This document shows, one piece after another, positions 42,048-49,908 of a DNA stretch of 64,000 nucleotides. A program made the position numbers and the translations under genes. The DNA comes from a candidate division Zixibacteria bacterium RBG-1 (GTDB taxonomy: Bacteria > Zixibacteria > MSB-5A5 > DSPP01 > RBG-1). The notes under the pieces are model-generated. The model did no database searches and was not told where the DNA came from. It was given only the letters and a program-made list of their open reading frames with translations. The stretch is from positions 166,825 through 230,824 of the forward strand of contig AUYT01000001.1 in NCBI GenBank assembly GCA_000447245.1. The letters are read 5' to 3'. How positions within the stretch are numbered: position 1 is the first letter of the stretch; every line of letters begins with the position of its first letter.

Positions 42048-42067
42048 TTCGGGTTTATTCAACATCC

Positions 42068-44197
42068 ATGCTGAATTTCCTCAATTCCATCATTCTAGTT
42101 GGTTTGATAGCCGGTTTAATTCCGCTTTTGATTCATCTTTTTACCCGCCGGAAGCTGAAAAAAATTGAATTTTCCTCTTTGTGGTTTCTGAAAGTACTGG
42201 AAAAAACCAAGTTAAAACAGGTGAAGTTGCACAATCTGCTTCTGCTTATTATCCGGACTTTGATTATTCTTCTGGTGGTTTTGGCTTTTGCCCGTCCAGC
42301 TATTAAAGGGACCTTATCCCAGGGGAAGCTCTCGGCCAGGATTTTGGGAGGGGATTTTTCTTCGGCCGGCTCCAGCTCGGTGGTTTTAATTTTGGATGAT
42401 TCTTATGCTATGGGTTTTGAGACCAAAGCTGGCAGCTTATTTGAGCAAGCCAAGAAGAAAGCCCGGGAGATTTTGAATTTTTTGACTGAAAAAGATGAAG
42501 CCGCCTTGATTTTTCTATCTTCGCCTTCTGAAACTTTGAATTTTACTCTTGATTTCAAAGAATTGTCGGAGCGGGTTGAAAAAGCCCGGGTTTCTTATTT
42601 AAAATCCAACTTTTTTTCCAGTTTTAATCTGGCTGTCAGATTATTGAATAACTCCAAAAATTTAAACAAAGAAGTTTATCTGATTTCCAATAAAACTCCT
42701 GTGGGGCTGGATAAGCTGAAGCAGATAAACTCCCGGTTTTCTTTTTACTTAATTGATTTGAGCAATCCTAATTTTCAAAATTTAGCGGTGGATTCTATCT
42801 CTTTTGCCAATCAGTTAATTGAGTTGAATAAACCTTTTGAGGTGGAAGCGGAGATCGTCAATTACACCAAAAAGCAGGTGGAGAACCTTCTGGTAGGTTT
42901 TTATCTGGACGGGAAAAAAGTGGCTCAGACGGATATCAATATCAAAGCGGGGGAGAAACAGAAAGTGAAATTTACTTACACGGTCCAGAAGACCGGTTTT
43001 CACTCGGGGTACGTGGAGATTGCCGAAGATGATTTATTGGCGGATAATTTTCGTCATTTCAGCTTCAAAATACCGGAGCAGATTAAAATTTTGTTGGCTG
43101 GACAAAAGCCGGAGGATTATTTTTTTCTGAATTTGGCTTTGAAACCTCAGGAAAATCTTAATCAAAATTTGAAAATCAAAACTATCACCAAAGGGCTTCT
43201 GCAGCAGGAGGATTTTTCTGCTTATGACTTGGTGGTTTTGGCTAATGTCGAGAATTTTTCCGATATAGTCCTGACCAATCTGCAAAGATACTTGGAGACC
43301 GGGGGAGGTCTGTGGTTTATTTTAGGCGAAAACTGCGATTTGAATTATTATCGAGAAAAAGTTGCTAAAAGATTTTTGGACTTGAATTTAAAAACCCGGA
43401 TTGGAGACATCCGCAATAAAAAATCTTTCTTTGCTTTGAAATCTTTCGATTTGACTCATCCTATTTTTGCGGTGTACCGGCAGGCGGAAAAGGAAAAATT
43501 CCCGGAGATTAAATTTTATTCTATTTTCGATTCACAGGCAGGCAGTGACAGCAGAATTCTGGCTCACTTTTCTAATAATTCGCCGGCGCTGGTGGAAAGA
43601 AAATATGGAGCCGGCAAAGCTCTGCTTTTTTTATCCGGCTTGGACCCAGACTTCGGGGATCTGGTGACGCATTCGTTTTTTGTTCCGTTGGTGAATAGGT
43701 CGGTGCAGTATTTGGCTCTGGATTTGGCTAAGCAGAATGAATTTTTTACAGTGGGAGAAGAAATATCCAGAGACTTAGCGGAACTGCCGAGCGGGAGCCT
43801 GATTAAGTTGAGGTATCCGAATGAGGCGGAGGAAGGAGTGAAGCCGATTTTTGCCGGGACTAAGGCATTTGTGAAAATTAAGAATTCAAAATTGCCGGGG
43901 ATTTATCGGATTACAGCAGGGGAGTCCGCTTCTGGCGGATTGGATGAGGCGGCTTTTAATATCGACCCTGCAGAGTCGAAGCCGGAGAAAATTGATATTG
44001 ATATGGTGCAGAGAGGGTTTGCTTCAGAGAAGGGGAATTTGGTTGTGGTTTCGGTGGATGAGGATTTGAGGCAGGTGATTTCCCGAATGAGGTATGGCCG
44101 GGAGCTGTGGAAAGAAATTCTTTATGTGGTATTGGTTTTGCTGGCGGTGGAGATGATATTGGGGAGGACCAGACCAGCTGTAGAATCCAACAAATAA
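42068..44197 (+). CDS. BatA-like membrane protein (aerotolerance regulator N-terminal domain)
   Basis: A 709-residue protein. It begins with the BatA domain and two membrane helices (IILVGLIAGLIPLLIHLFTRR split as IILVGLIAGLIPLLIH, and LLLLIIRTLIILLVVLAFARP). A VWA-like domain follows from about residue 108 (LILDDSYAMGF), then a CARDB-like segment (VEAEIVNYTKKQVENLLVG), a glutamine amidotransferase-like region (LLAGQKPEDYFFLNLAL, LQRYLETGGGLWFILG) and a last membrane helix near the C-terminus. An in-frame palindrome (43925-43939) encodes SASGG in a spacer. It forms a module with the upstream MoxR, DUF58 and TPR genes. Confidence 0.88.
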   Translation: MLNFLNSIILVGLIAGLIPLLIHLFTRRKLKKIEFSSLWFLKVLEKTKLKQVKLHNLLLLIIRTLIILLVVLAFARPAIKGTLSQGKLSARILGGDFSSAGSSSVVLILDDSYAMGFETKAGSLFEQAKKKAREILNFLTEKDEAALIFLSSPSETLNFTLDFKELSERVEKARVSYLKSNFFSSFNLAVRLLNNSKNLNKEVYLISNKTPVGLDKLKQINSRFSFYLIDLSNPNFQNLAVDSISFANQLIELNKPFEVEAEIVNYTKKQVENLLVGFYLDGKKVAQTDINIKAGEKQKVKFTYTVQKTGFHSGYVEIAEDDLLADNFRHFSFKIPEQIKILLAGQKPEDYFFLNLALKPQENLNQNLKIKTITKGLLQQEDFSAYDLVVLANVENFSDIVLTNLQRYLETGGGLWFILGENCDLNYYREKVAKRFLDLNLKTRIGDIRNKKSFFALKSFDLTHPIFAVYRQAEKEKFPEIKFYSIFDSQAGSDSRILAHFSNNSPALVERKYGAGKALLFLSGLDPDFGDLVTHSFFVPLVNRSVQYLALDLAKQNEFFTVGEEISRDLAELPSGSLIKLRYPNEAEEGVKPIFAGTKAFVKIKNSKLPGIYRITAGESASGGLDEAAFNIDPAESKPEKIDIDMVQRGFASEKGNLVVVSVDEDLRQVISRMRYGRELWKEILYVVLVLLAVEMILGRTRPAVESNK
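43925..43939. repeat. In-frame SASGG-coding palindrome inside the BatA gene
   Basis: TCCGCTTCTGGCGGA encodes S-A-S-G-G. One base differs from TCCGCCTCTGGCGGA in tsaD (read on the minus strand), in the same reading frame. Confidence 0.6.
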
Positions 44198-44205
44198 AAA
44201 TTACC

Positions 44206-44652
44206 ATGAACAGAGCTGAAAAAACCAAACAATATTTATTACAACAACTCGAGATTTTCAAAGGATTTAAATCTTTAGAATTGAATAAGGATAAGTTTTT
44301 TGATAATATAAAAGAATTCAAAGAGGCAACCATTTTGTCTCTTAGAAAAACAGGTCTCATTGGAATCCTCGAACTAAAAGAATTGGAAGAAATCCTATCT
44401 GAGTTAGAGAAAAAAAGAACAAAGGGTGGCACTGAGACAATGGTTTATTGGGGTTCTACTACAAAAGGATTTACAGAAGTTCAGTCCAAATTAAGCCAAC
44501 TTGCGTTAAAAATGGATAACTTGAAATTACCATTGAGAATAAGACTGTTTGACTATTCAAAAAATGTTCTTGCCGACCCTCACTTCGCGAGAGCAGTCAT
44601 TGCAGCTATTATTGGCGGGCTTATTGTCCTCTTATTTAACTGTTTATTCTGA
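44206..44652 (+). CDS. Hypothetical tail-anchored membrane protein
   Basis: A 148-residue protein from ATG 44206, directly after the BatA stop codon; an in-frame start at 44107 overlaps BatA and is less likely. It is Lys/Glu-rich and helical with one C-terminal membrane helix (AVIAAIIGGLIVLLFNCLF). No family was recognised. Position suggests cotranscription with the MoxR-BatA module. Confidence 0.65.
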   Translation: MNRAEKTKQYLLQQLEIFKGFKSLELNKDKFFDNIKEFKEATILSLRKTGLIGILELKELEEILSELEKKRTKGGTETMVYWGSTTKGFTEVQSKLSQLALKMDNLKLPLRIRLFDYSKNVLADPHFARAVIAAIIGGLIVLLFNCLF

Positions 44653-44718
44653 AAACTTTTTTTGTTTAAAATTTCCCCTCCCTCCCTTACCTTTCCCCCA
44701 ATCCCCAATAATTCTCCC

Positions 44719-44746
44719 TTGACAAAACCCCATATTTTGCTATATT
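44719..44746 (+). promoter_or_regulatory. Promoter of the haloperoxidase-like gene
   Basis: TTGACA (44719-44724), 16 bases, TATATT (44741-44746); the leader of about 60 bases contains AAGGAG before ATG 44813. Confidence 0.6.
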
Positions 44747-44812
44747 TACAGCGCTTTCATGAGGGGAGAGGTCAAAAAACAAAACCAGATAACATACAAG
44801 AAGGAGCTACAG

Positions 44813-45988
44813 ATGAGGCACAAGGTTTTTTTATTTTCAATTCTTACAATTTTTCTATTTCTTTTAGGTTGCAACAACAAACAAGTTTTAGGACCAAATG
44901 AGGAACCAATTATTCCTCGGCCCACCGTTCTCTCCGATGACCCAGCCAGCGCCTGGAATCAACTGACCACCGAACTGGGTTTAAAAGCCAAACTTCCCCC
45001 ACCAAGATTCGCACGGGCTTATGCTCTGGTTCAGGTAGCCATTTATGATGTTTTAGTAACCCATCAGGGAGAAAGCAAGCCGCAGCGGGCCTTAGCCGCC
45101 GGAGCAGCTTTTGTGGTGCTAAATTATTTATTCCCCCATGATGCCGAGCGCATCAGCCAGGTATTGAGCCAGCAGATCGAGTTATCCGAAGCCAAGAACA
45201 AAGGATTACTCAATGCCGCTTTTAATGTAGGACGAGGAAAGGGGAATTTAGTTGTTTTTTATAGAAAAAATGACAGCTCTGATGCCGTTTTTCCCGGACC
45301 TATGCCGACCGGAGATTGTATCTGGACCGGCACCAATCCGGTTCTACCTATGTGCGGAACCTGGAAAACCTGGATAGTAACAGACGGAGCGGAGTTTCAG
45401 CCTCCGCCACCTTACCCTTGCGGCTCTGAACAAGATTTACTGGAATTAGATCAGGTCTATCAGGCCTCTTTTAACCGCACCGCCGAGCAGATAGCTATTG
45501 TGCACAAATGGGCCGATTTACCTCCTCCCACCATTTGGAATGGTTATTTGATTGAGAGGGTTGAATCTAACAATTTATCTATTTTAGCTTCGGCACGGGC
45601 TTTTGCCTATTTGAATATAACTATGCTGGATGCTTTTGTCTGCTGCTGGAACACCAAATACACTTACTGGACCGCCCGACCTTTTCAAAGATTGCCGGAA
45701 GACTTTACCACTGTAATTACCACTCCCAATTTCCCCAGCTACACTTCCGGTCATTCTACCATATCAGGAGCTGCGGCTCCGGTTATGGGAGAGCTTTTCC
45801 CCGCTGAAAAAGCTTTCTTTCAAGCCGAAGCTGAAGAAGCAGCCATTTCTCGCTTCTGGGGAGGGATTCATTATCATCAGGATGATAATCAAGGTTTAGC
45901 AGTGGGGAAGAAAATCGGAGAAAAGGCCGTGGCCCAGATGCAGAGTGCTGGTGATTCACCTATTTTAGCAGGCAGCTTAGTCCCCTAA
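44813..45988 (+). CDS. PAP2-superfamily vanadium-dependent haloperoxidase-like lipoprotein
   Basis: About 391 residues from ATG 44813 (AAGGAG upstream). The signal peptide has lipobox FLLGC near residue 20. The vanadate/phosphate pocket is recognisable: KYTYWTARPFQR, SYTSGHSTISGAA, and SRFWGGIHYHQDDNQGLAVG with Arg and His. Members include vanadium haloperoxidases and related acid phosphatases; the true substrate cannot be told. A terminator follows at 46012. An upstream in-frame ATG at 44759 lacks a ribosome site and would remove the signal from the N-terminus. Confidence 0.88.
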   Translation: MRHKVFLFSILTIFLFLLGCNNKQVLGPNEEPIIPRPTVLSDDPASAWNQLTTELGLKAKLPPPRFARAYALVQVAIYDVLVTHQGESKPQRALAAGAAFVVLNYLFPHDAERISQVLSQQIELSEAKNKGLLNAAFNVGRGKGNLVVFYRKNDSSDAVFPGPMPTGDCIWTGTNPVLPMCGTWKTWIVTDGAEFQPPPPYPCGSEQDLLELDQVYQASFNRTAEQIAIVHKWADLPPPTIWNGYLIERVESNNLSILASARAFAYLNITMLDAFVCCWNTKYTYWTARPFQRLPEDFTTVITTPNFPSYTSGHSTISGAAAPVMGELFPAEKAFFQAEAEEAAISRFWGGIHYHQDDNQGLAVGKKIGEKAVAQMQSAGDSPILAGSLVP

Positions 45989-46011
45989 AATAGATTTCAG
46001 AATTAAAATTT

Positions 46012-46041
46012 AAGCACCTATGGTTTTGGTAGGTGCTTTTT
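46012..46041 (+). terminator. Rho-independent terminator
   Basis: AAGCACCTA (46012-46020) pairs with TAGGTGCTT (46030-46038), followed by T-rich sequence; it ends the haloperoxidase-like gene. Confidence 0.85.
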
Positions 46042-46048
46042 CATTTTC

Positions 46049-46081
46049 CTCCCTCTCCTTTAAGGGGAGGGCAAGGGAGGG
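46049..46081. repeat. Family C intergenic palindrome
   Basis: CTCCCTCTCCTTTAAGGGGA followed by GGGCAAGGGAGGGG; similar to 34708, 55516 and 56687. Confidence 0.6.
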
Positions 46082-46093
46082 GTTAGTTTTTGG

Positions 46094-47125
46094 TCAGTCC
46101 CGGCATTTCTCCAGTAACTTCTTGATAATGGAAAGTTTATCTTTTTGTCGTTCCGCAGTTTTCTTATCTAAAGAATAACTCAAAATCTCTTCACAGATTT
46201 TCAGGCAGATTTTTTTATGTCCCAGATTGTAATGGCAGTTGGCTTTCAGGAAATTGACTTCGATAAAATTATAATAATTATCTTTCTGGGTCCGCAAAAG
46301 TCTTTCTTCCAGTTCATCTAAGGCCAAAAGACAACTTTTCCAGTCATATTTTTCATAATAGATAAAGGCCTTAGCCCACACAGGAACTTTGGATTCCGGA
46401 TATTTTTCCTGCAAAGTTGAAGCCAGCTCCAGAGCTTCAGGATATCTTTTCTCCCGGTAATAAATCCACATCAACCCCATCTTAGCCGGTTCTTGAAAAA
46501 AGACTGCTTTTTCCGAAGCCAGCTGTAACTGCTGGATTCCCTTCTGCCTGTGGTCCCCGATGAAAGGTAACCAGTTAATAAATTTGGTGGCCACAGATTT
46601 CCAGTAATGATAGGAACCTAAACCAAAGCAGGCTTCATAGAAGAGAGAATCCTGCTCGAGGGCTTTCTCCAGAGCCCCTTTGGCTTTTTTAGCCAGCTTG
46701 AAGCCGGAAAACCAACTCCCTCTCTTGGTTTGAAAATAGGCCAAAGAACCGTAGGCATTCCCCAGGAAAAGCAGCTCCCATTTATCCGCAGTTTTCTTTT
46801 CCTCTTTGGGTTTGGTCAACTCAATTACTTTATTTAAGTTCTGGCGAAATTCCTTTTCATATAAATCCGATTCTAAATCCTTCATCCGGGCTTGATAGAC
46901 CATAGCCAGATAAAAATAACCAGCTGGGCTTTGAGGTTCTTTTTCGATTAAGAATTGAATTTTTTCTATAGCTTCGGCATACTTTTCATTGAAGGTCAAG
47001 CTTTGCCCCTCTAAAATTAGATCTTGGTAATCCAGGATAGAAGCGTAAGTCATCGGGGCAAAACCAAAGCCACACAGATAAAGGGATAAAAGCAGGTGCT
47101 TCTTAAATTTCCGAACCTCCCTCAT
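46094..47125 (-). CDS. Exported TPR protein (tandem paralogue B)
   Basis: A 343-residue protein with a signal peptide (HLLLSLYLCGFGFAPMTYA) and TPR-like helical repeats. The central segment LGSYHYWKSVATKFINWLPF is nearly the same as in the upstream gene, so the two are tandem duplicates of an unnamed family. It overlaps that gene by four bases, which implies coupled translation. No catalytic domain is seen; assembly or binding of another envelope protein is possible. Confidence 0.78.
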   Translation of the reverse strand: MREVRKFKKHLLLSLYLCGFGFAPMTYASILDYQDLILEGQSLTFNEKYAEAIEKIQFLIEKEPQSPAGYFYLAMVYQARMKDLESDLYEKEFRQNLNKVIELTKPKEEKKTADKWELLFLGNAYGSLAYFQTKRGSWFSGFKLAKKAKGALEKALEQDSLFYEACFGLGSYHYWKSVATKFINWLPFIGDHRQKGIQQLQLASEKAVFFQEPAKMGLMWIYYREKRYPEALELASTLQEKYPESKVPVWAKAFIYYEKYDWKSCLLALDELEERLLRTQKDNYYNFIEVNFLKANCHYNLGHKKICLKICEEILSYSLDKKTAERQKDKLSIIKKLLEKCRD

Positions 47126-48156
47126 TTAGCCGAAAGTCCGGTTTCGATTTTTTTCTTCAACTCCCGGGCTTTTTCCAAAAACGGCCGGGCGTAGTCGTTA
47201 TTTTCTACTTCCTTCTGGTTAGCCAGAATGAAACCTATCTGCTCAAAGGCCTTGGGAACTAGATTTTGGTGGTCATAAATTAGCGCTAAATGATAGCGGG
47301 CTTCCGCTTCTGCCGCTATATCATAGTAAGGAGAATTCTTACAGATGGAAATTAATTCTTGATAGATTTTCTCGGCCTCTTCCCATTTTCCTAAGCCGAG
47401 GTAAGCCAGTCCCACAAACCATCTGCTATAGGGGTCCCGGGGATTAATTGTTTTGACGGAGTCAGCCCAGCTTAGAACATTTTCATAATCTTTTTCTTCG
47501 GCGTAAATTCGAACCAAAGCGTACTTGGCTTCGTCTTTGGCAAATTTTCCTTTGCTGATAGCCACTTTAGTATATTCAATCCCTTTTTTCCTCTGGTCTC
47601 CGAAAAAAGGCAGCCACCACAGTATTTTGGACTTGACCGATCTCCAATAATGATAGCTTCCCAAGCCGAAATAGACGTCGTAGAGGGTGGAATCCAGTTC
47701 CAAGGCCTTTTCCATAAACTTCTTGCCTTTGCCTCCGTCCCAAAAGGCGCCCCACCAATTCCCTCTGAAAGAGCGGTAGATTCCGCGGTAACCATAAGCA
47801 GCACCGGCATAGAAAAAATCATGGGCCGAAGGGTCGGGATTTTTCAGTTTGGCATCCGCTTTTTGGATAGCGGTTTCTATGTTCTGCTCAAATTGGTCTT
47901 TGTACTTTTCGTTGCGGTAGCTGTCGATTAGGGTCTGGTAAGCGGCAGCGGTGAAGACATAGCCGGCCGGCTCATCCGGATAAAGGTTTTTTATCTCTTG
48001 CAAGACATCCAGGGCTTCCAGAAACTGGCCTTGATGCGCCAAATCGACTCCTTTCAAAGCCAGGGAGTCGATGGCAACATAATCTACCGAAGATTTACTG
48101 CCGTGGACAGTTACTGCCAAAAGAAAAACAAAAAATGGTGAAATAATCTTTTTCAT
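47122..48156 (-). CDS. Exported TPR protein (tandem paralogue A)
   Basis: A 344-residue protein, signal peptide MKKIISPFFVFLLAVTVHG, then TPR-like repeats throughout (QGQFLEALDVLQEIKNLYPD, LGLGKWEEAEKIYQELISI). It shares LGSYHYWRSVKSKILWWLPF with its neighbour. The conserved central WLPFxGDxRxKGI motif is longer-range than a TPR consensus and may mark the specific function. Together the two genes form a minus-strand operon. Confidence 0.78.
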   Translation of the reverse strand: MKKIISPFFVFLLAVTVHGSKSSVDYVAIDSLALKGVDLAHQGQFLEALDVLQEIKNLYPDEPAGYVFTAAAYQTLIDSYRNEKYKDQFEQNIETAIQKADAKLKNPDPSAHDFFYAGAAYGYRGIYRSFRGNWWGAFWDGGKGKKFMEKALELDSTLYDVYFGLGSYHYWRSVKSKILWWLPFFGDQRKKGIEYTKVAISKGKFAKDEAKYALVRIYAEEKDYENVLSWADSVKTINPRDPYSRWFVGLAYLGLGKWEEAEKIYQELISICKNSPYYDIAAEAEARYHLALIYDHQNLVPKAFEQIGFILANQKEVENNDYARPFLEKARELKKKIETGLSAK

Positions 48157-48235
48157 TTAGATTTATTCATACATTTTAATGAAATTAAAACGATTTGGAA
48201 GATAAAATCAAGTGGTAACTCTTAATGCACTGGTA

Positions 48236-48304
48236 GGGTAGGGTCTCCTGACCCCAACCAAGAATGACTAATGGACCGTAGGCGGGGATCTTTTCCCCAC
48301 CTTA
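48236..48304. repeat. Intergenic palindromes of the family B/E type
   Basis: GGGTCTCCTGACCC (about 48241-48254) and GCGGGGATCTTTTCCCC (about 48282-48298). Both are GC-rich hairpins of the style seen at 30978, 34745, 52646 and 56648. Confidence 0.5.
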
Positions 48305-48325
48305 TAAAATTCACAACAGGTGTAG

Positions 48326-48373
48326 CAGATTAAACAGATATGAAAAAATAATCTGCTTCATCTGTTTAATCTG
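48326..48373. repeat. 14-base perfect inverted repeat upstream of the TPR gene pair
   Basis: CAGATTAAACAGAT (48326-48339) and ATCTGTTTAATCTG (48360-48373) are perfect complements around 20 bases. It lies between ilvC and the TPR pair and could form a large hairpin. Confidence 0.65.
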
Positions 48374-48390
48374 TTATGAGACAATTTCAT

Positions 48391-49371
48391 TTATTTTGTC
48401 GAAATTTTTCTTATTCTTTCAGCCACTTTATCAATCAGCAATCTCTGATTTTCTCTTTTTATTCTATTATATTTTTTCATTCCCGATCTATACTCTTTCA
48501 CCAATTCTTTAGCAAATTTTCCTGATTTAATTTCTGAAAAGATTTTCTGCATTTTATTTTTTACCGCAGAATCAATGATTCTTTTGCCGGTGAGTCCCGC
48601 ACCGTATCCGGCCAGAACCGATATCTCATCATACATCCCCTTTATACCTTTTTCTTTGAGCAATTTCACAATCAAATCCAGCTGGTACAGACACTCCATA
48701 TAAGCATTTTCAGGAGACAGCCCATTATAAACCAGGGTCTCAAAGCCTGCTTTAATTAATTCAGATAAGCTCCCGCATAAAACCACCTGCTCCCCGAATA
48801 TATCCCCCAGTGCTTCATCTTTAAAGGTAGTTTGCATCACAAAAGCTTTGGTGCAGCCGATTGCTTTAGCATAAGCCAGCCCGATTTCTTGGGCTTTTTT
48901 GGAATAATTTTGTTCGATAGCCAAAAAAGCCGGAATCCCCTGATTTTGTAAGAAGCACTCTCGCATTAACCTTCCCGGCCCTGCTGGAGCCACCAAAATT
49001 ACATCCACAAATTTGGGTGGATTTATTAATTTAAAATGAATGGAAAATCCAGCCGCAAAGATTAAGGCTTGCCCGGGCTTGAGATTTTTGGCAATTGATT
49101 TCTTAAATATTTCTCCATGCAGATGGTCTGGTGCTAAAAAACAGATGATATCTGCTTTGCGGGGAACCTCTTCTGGCAAGTAAACTTTGAAGCCGTCTTT
49201 TGTGGCAGCTTTTCTGGATTTACTTTTGGACGGCAGGCCGATTATTGCGTTAAAGCCAGAGTCCGCTAAATTTAGGGCTTGGGCCTTTCCCTGGTTTCCA
49301 TAACCCAATATCCCTATGGTTTTATTTCTCAAAAAATTTAAATCTGCCTCCCTGTCCCGGTAGATTTTCAC
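48391..49371 (-). CDS. ilvC: Ketol-acid reductoisomerase
   Basis: NADP-dependent isomeroreduction of acetolactate in valine, leucine and isoleucine synthesis. GTG 49371 gives the normal start MKIYRDREADLNFLRNKTIG. The Rossmann part has GILGYGNQGKAQALNLADSG; the knotted C-terminal domain has LGDIFGEQVVLCG with metal ligands and ENAYMECLYQLDLIVKLL. The protein is the 326-residue class I type. No other branched-chain amino acid gene is adjacent. Confidence 0.95.
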   Translation of the reverse strand: MKIYRDREADLNFLRNKTIGILGYGNQGKAQALNLADSGFNAIIGLPSKSKSRKAATKDGFKVYLPEEVPRKADIICFLAPDHLHGEIFKKSIAKNLKPGQALIFAAGFSIHFKLINPPKFVDVILVAPAGPGRLMRECFLQNQGIPAFLAIEQNYSKKAQEIGLAYAKAIGCTKAFVMQTTFKDEALGDIFGEQVVLCGSLSELIKAGFETLVYNGLSPENAYMECLYQLDLIVKLLKEKGIKGMYDEISVLAGYGAGLTGKRIIDSAVKNKMQKIFSEIKSGKFAKELVKEYRSGMKKYNRIKRENQRLLIDKVAERIRKISTK

Positions 49372-49447
49372 TCTTTCTTCTAATTTAATAAAACCAATGG
49401 CTATTGACCGTCACCAGAGACTTAAATTACGGATTAAGATGGAAACT

Positions 49448-49499
49448 AATGGCTAAGCCATGGTGTCCCTTTACGGGATCCCGTAGGGGTAACCAAAAA
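49448..49499. repeat. Family D palindrome carrying a nested palindrome
   Basis: ATGGCTAAGCCATGGTGT, then an inserted palindromic segment around ACGGGATCCCGT, then TAACCAAAAA. The uninterrupted version is at 39867-39900. Confidence 0.55.
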
Positions 49500-49521
49500 T
49501 AGAGAAGCTGGGACCTAAAAA

Positions 49522-49839
49522 TTACCAGCGTGGTTTTCTTTCCCGGAATCCCCCTTTTTTTCCATACCCTCCGCGGCCTCCGCCGCCGCCACCACCTTCT
49601 CTTTTCTTGGGCGGGCGAGCTTCATCCACGTTCATGGTACGACCCTGAAGATCCGTGCCATTTAGGGCTTCCTTGGCAGCCTGGGCCGATGCCGGGGTAT
49701 CCATCTCCACAAAACCGAATCCCTTTCCGGCTATCAGATTGACTGATAAGACCTGGCCGTGAGCTGAAAAAATTTCCCTGAGTTCTTCTTCGGTGACCTG
49801 GTAGTTTAAATTTCCAACATACAACTTGTTACTGGCCAT
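49522..49839 (-). CDS. RRM-domain RNA-binding protein with Gly/Arg tail
   Basis: A 105-residue protein with one RNA recognition motif: RNP2 LYVGNLNY (residues 5-12) and RNP1 KGFGFVEM (about 40-47). The tail is Gly/Arg/Lys-rich (GGGGGGRGGYGKKGGF). Such small bacterial RRM proteins resemble cyanobacterial Rbp proteins, often linked to cold or stress. A good AGGAGG lies before the ATG. Confidence 0.92.
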   Translation of the reverse strand: MASNKLYVGNLNYQVTEEELREIFSAHGQVLSVNLIAGKGFGFVEMDTPASAQAAKEALNGTDLQGRTMNVDEARPPKKREGGGGGGGRGGYGKKGGFRERKPRW

Positions 49840-49908
49840 TCTTCCTCCTTTTATTTGTTAATAATCAAATACAATTATCCTATTGAGGCAATCACTTTTT
49901 TGAGGATT

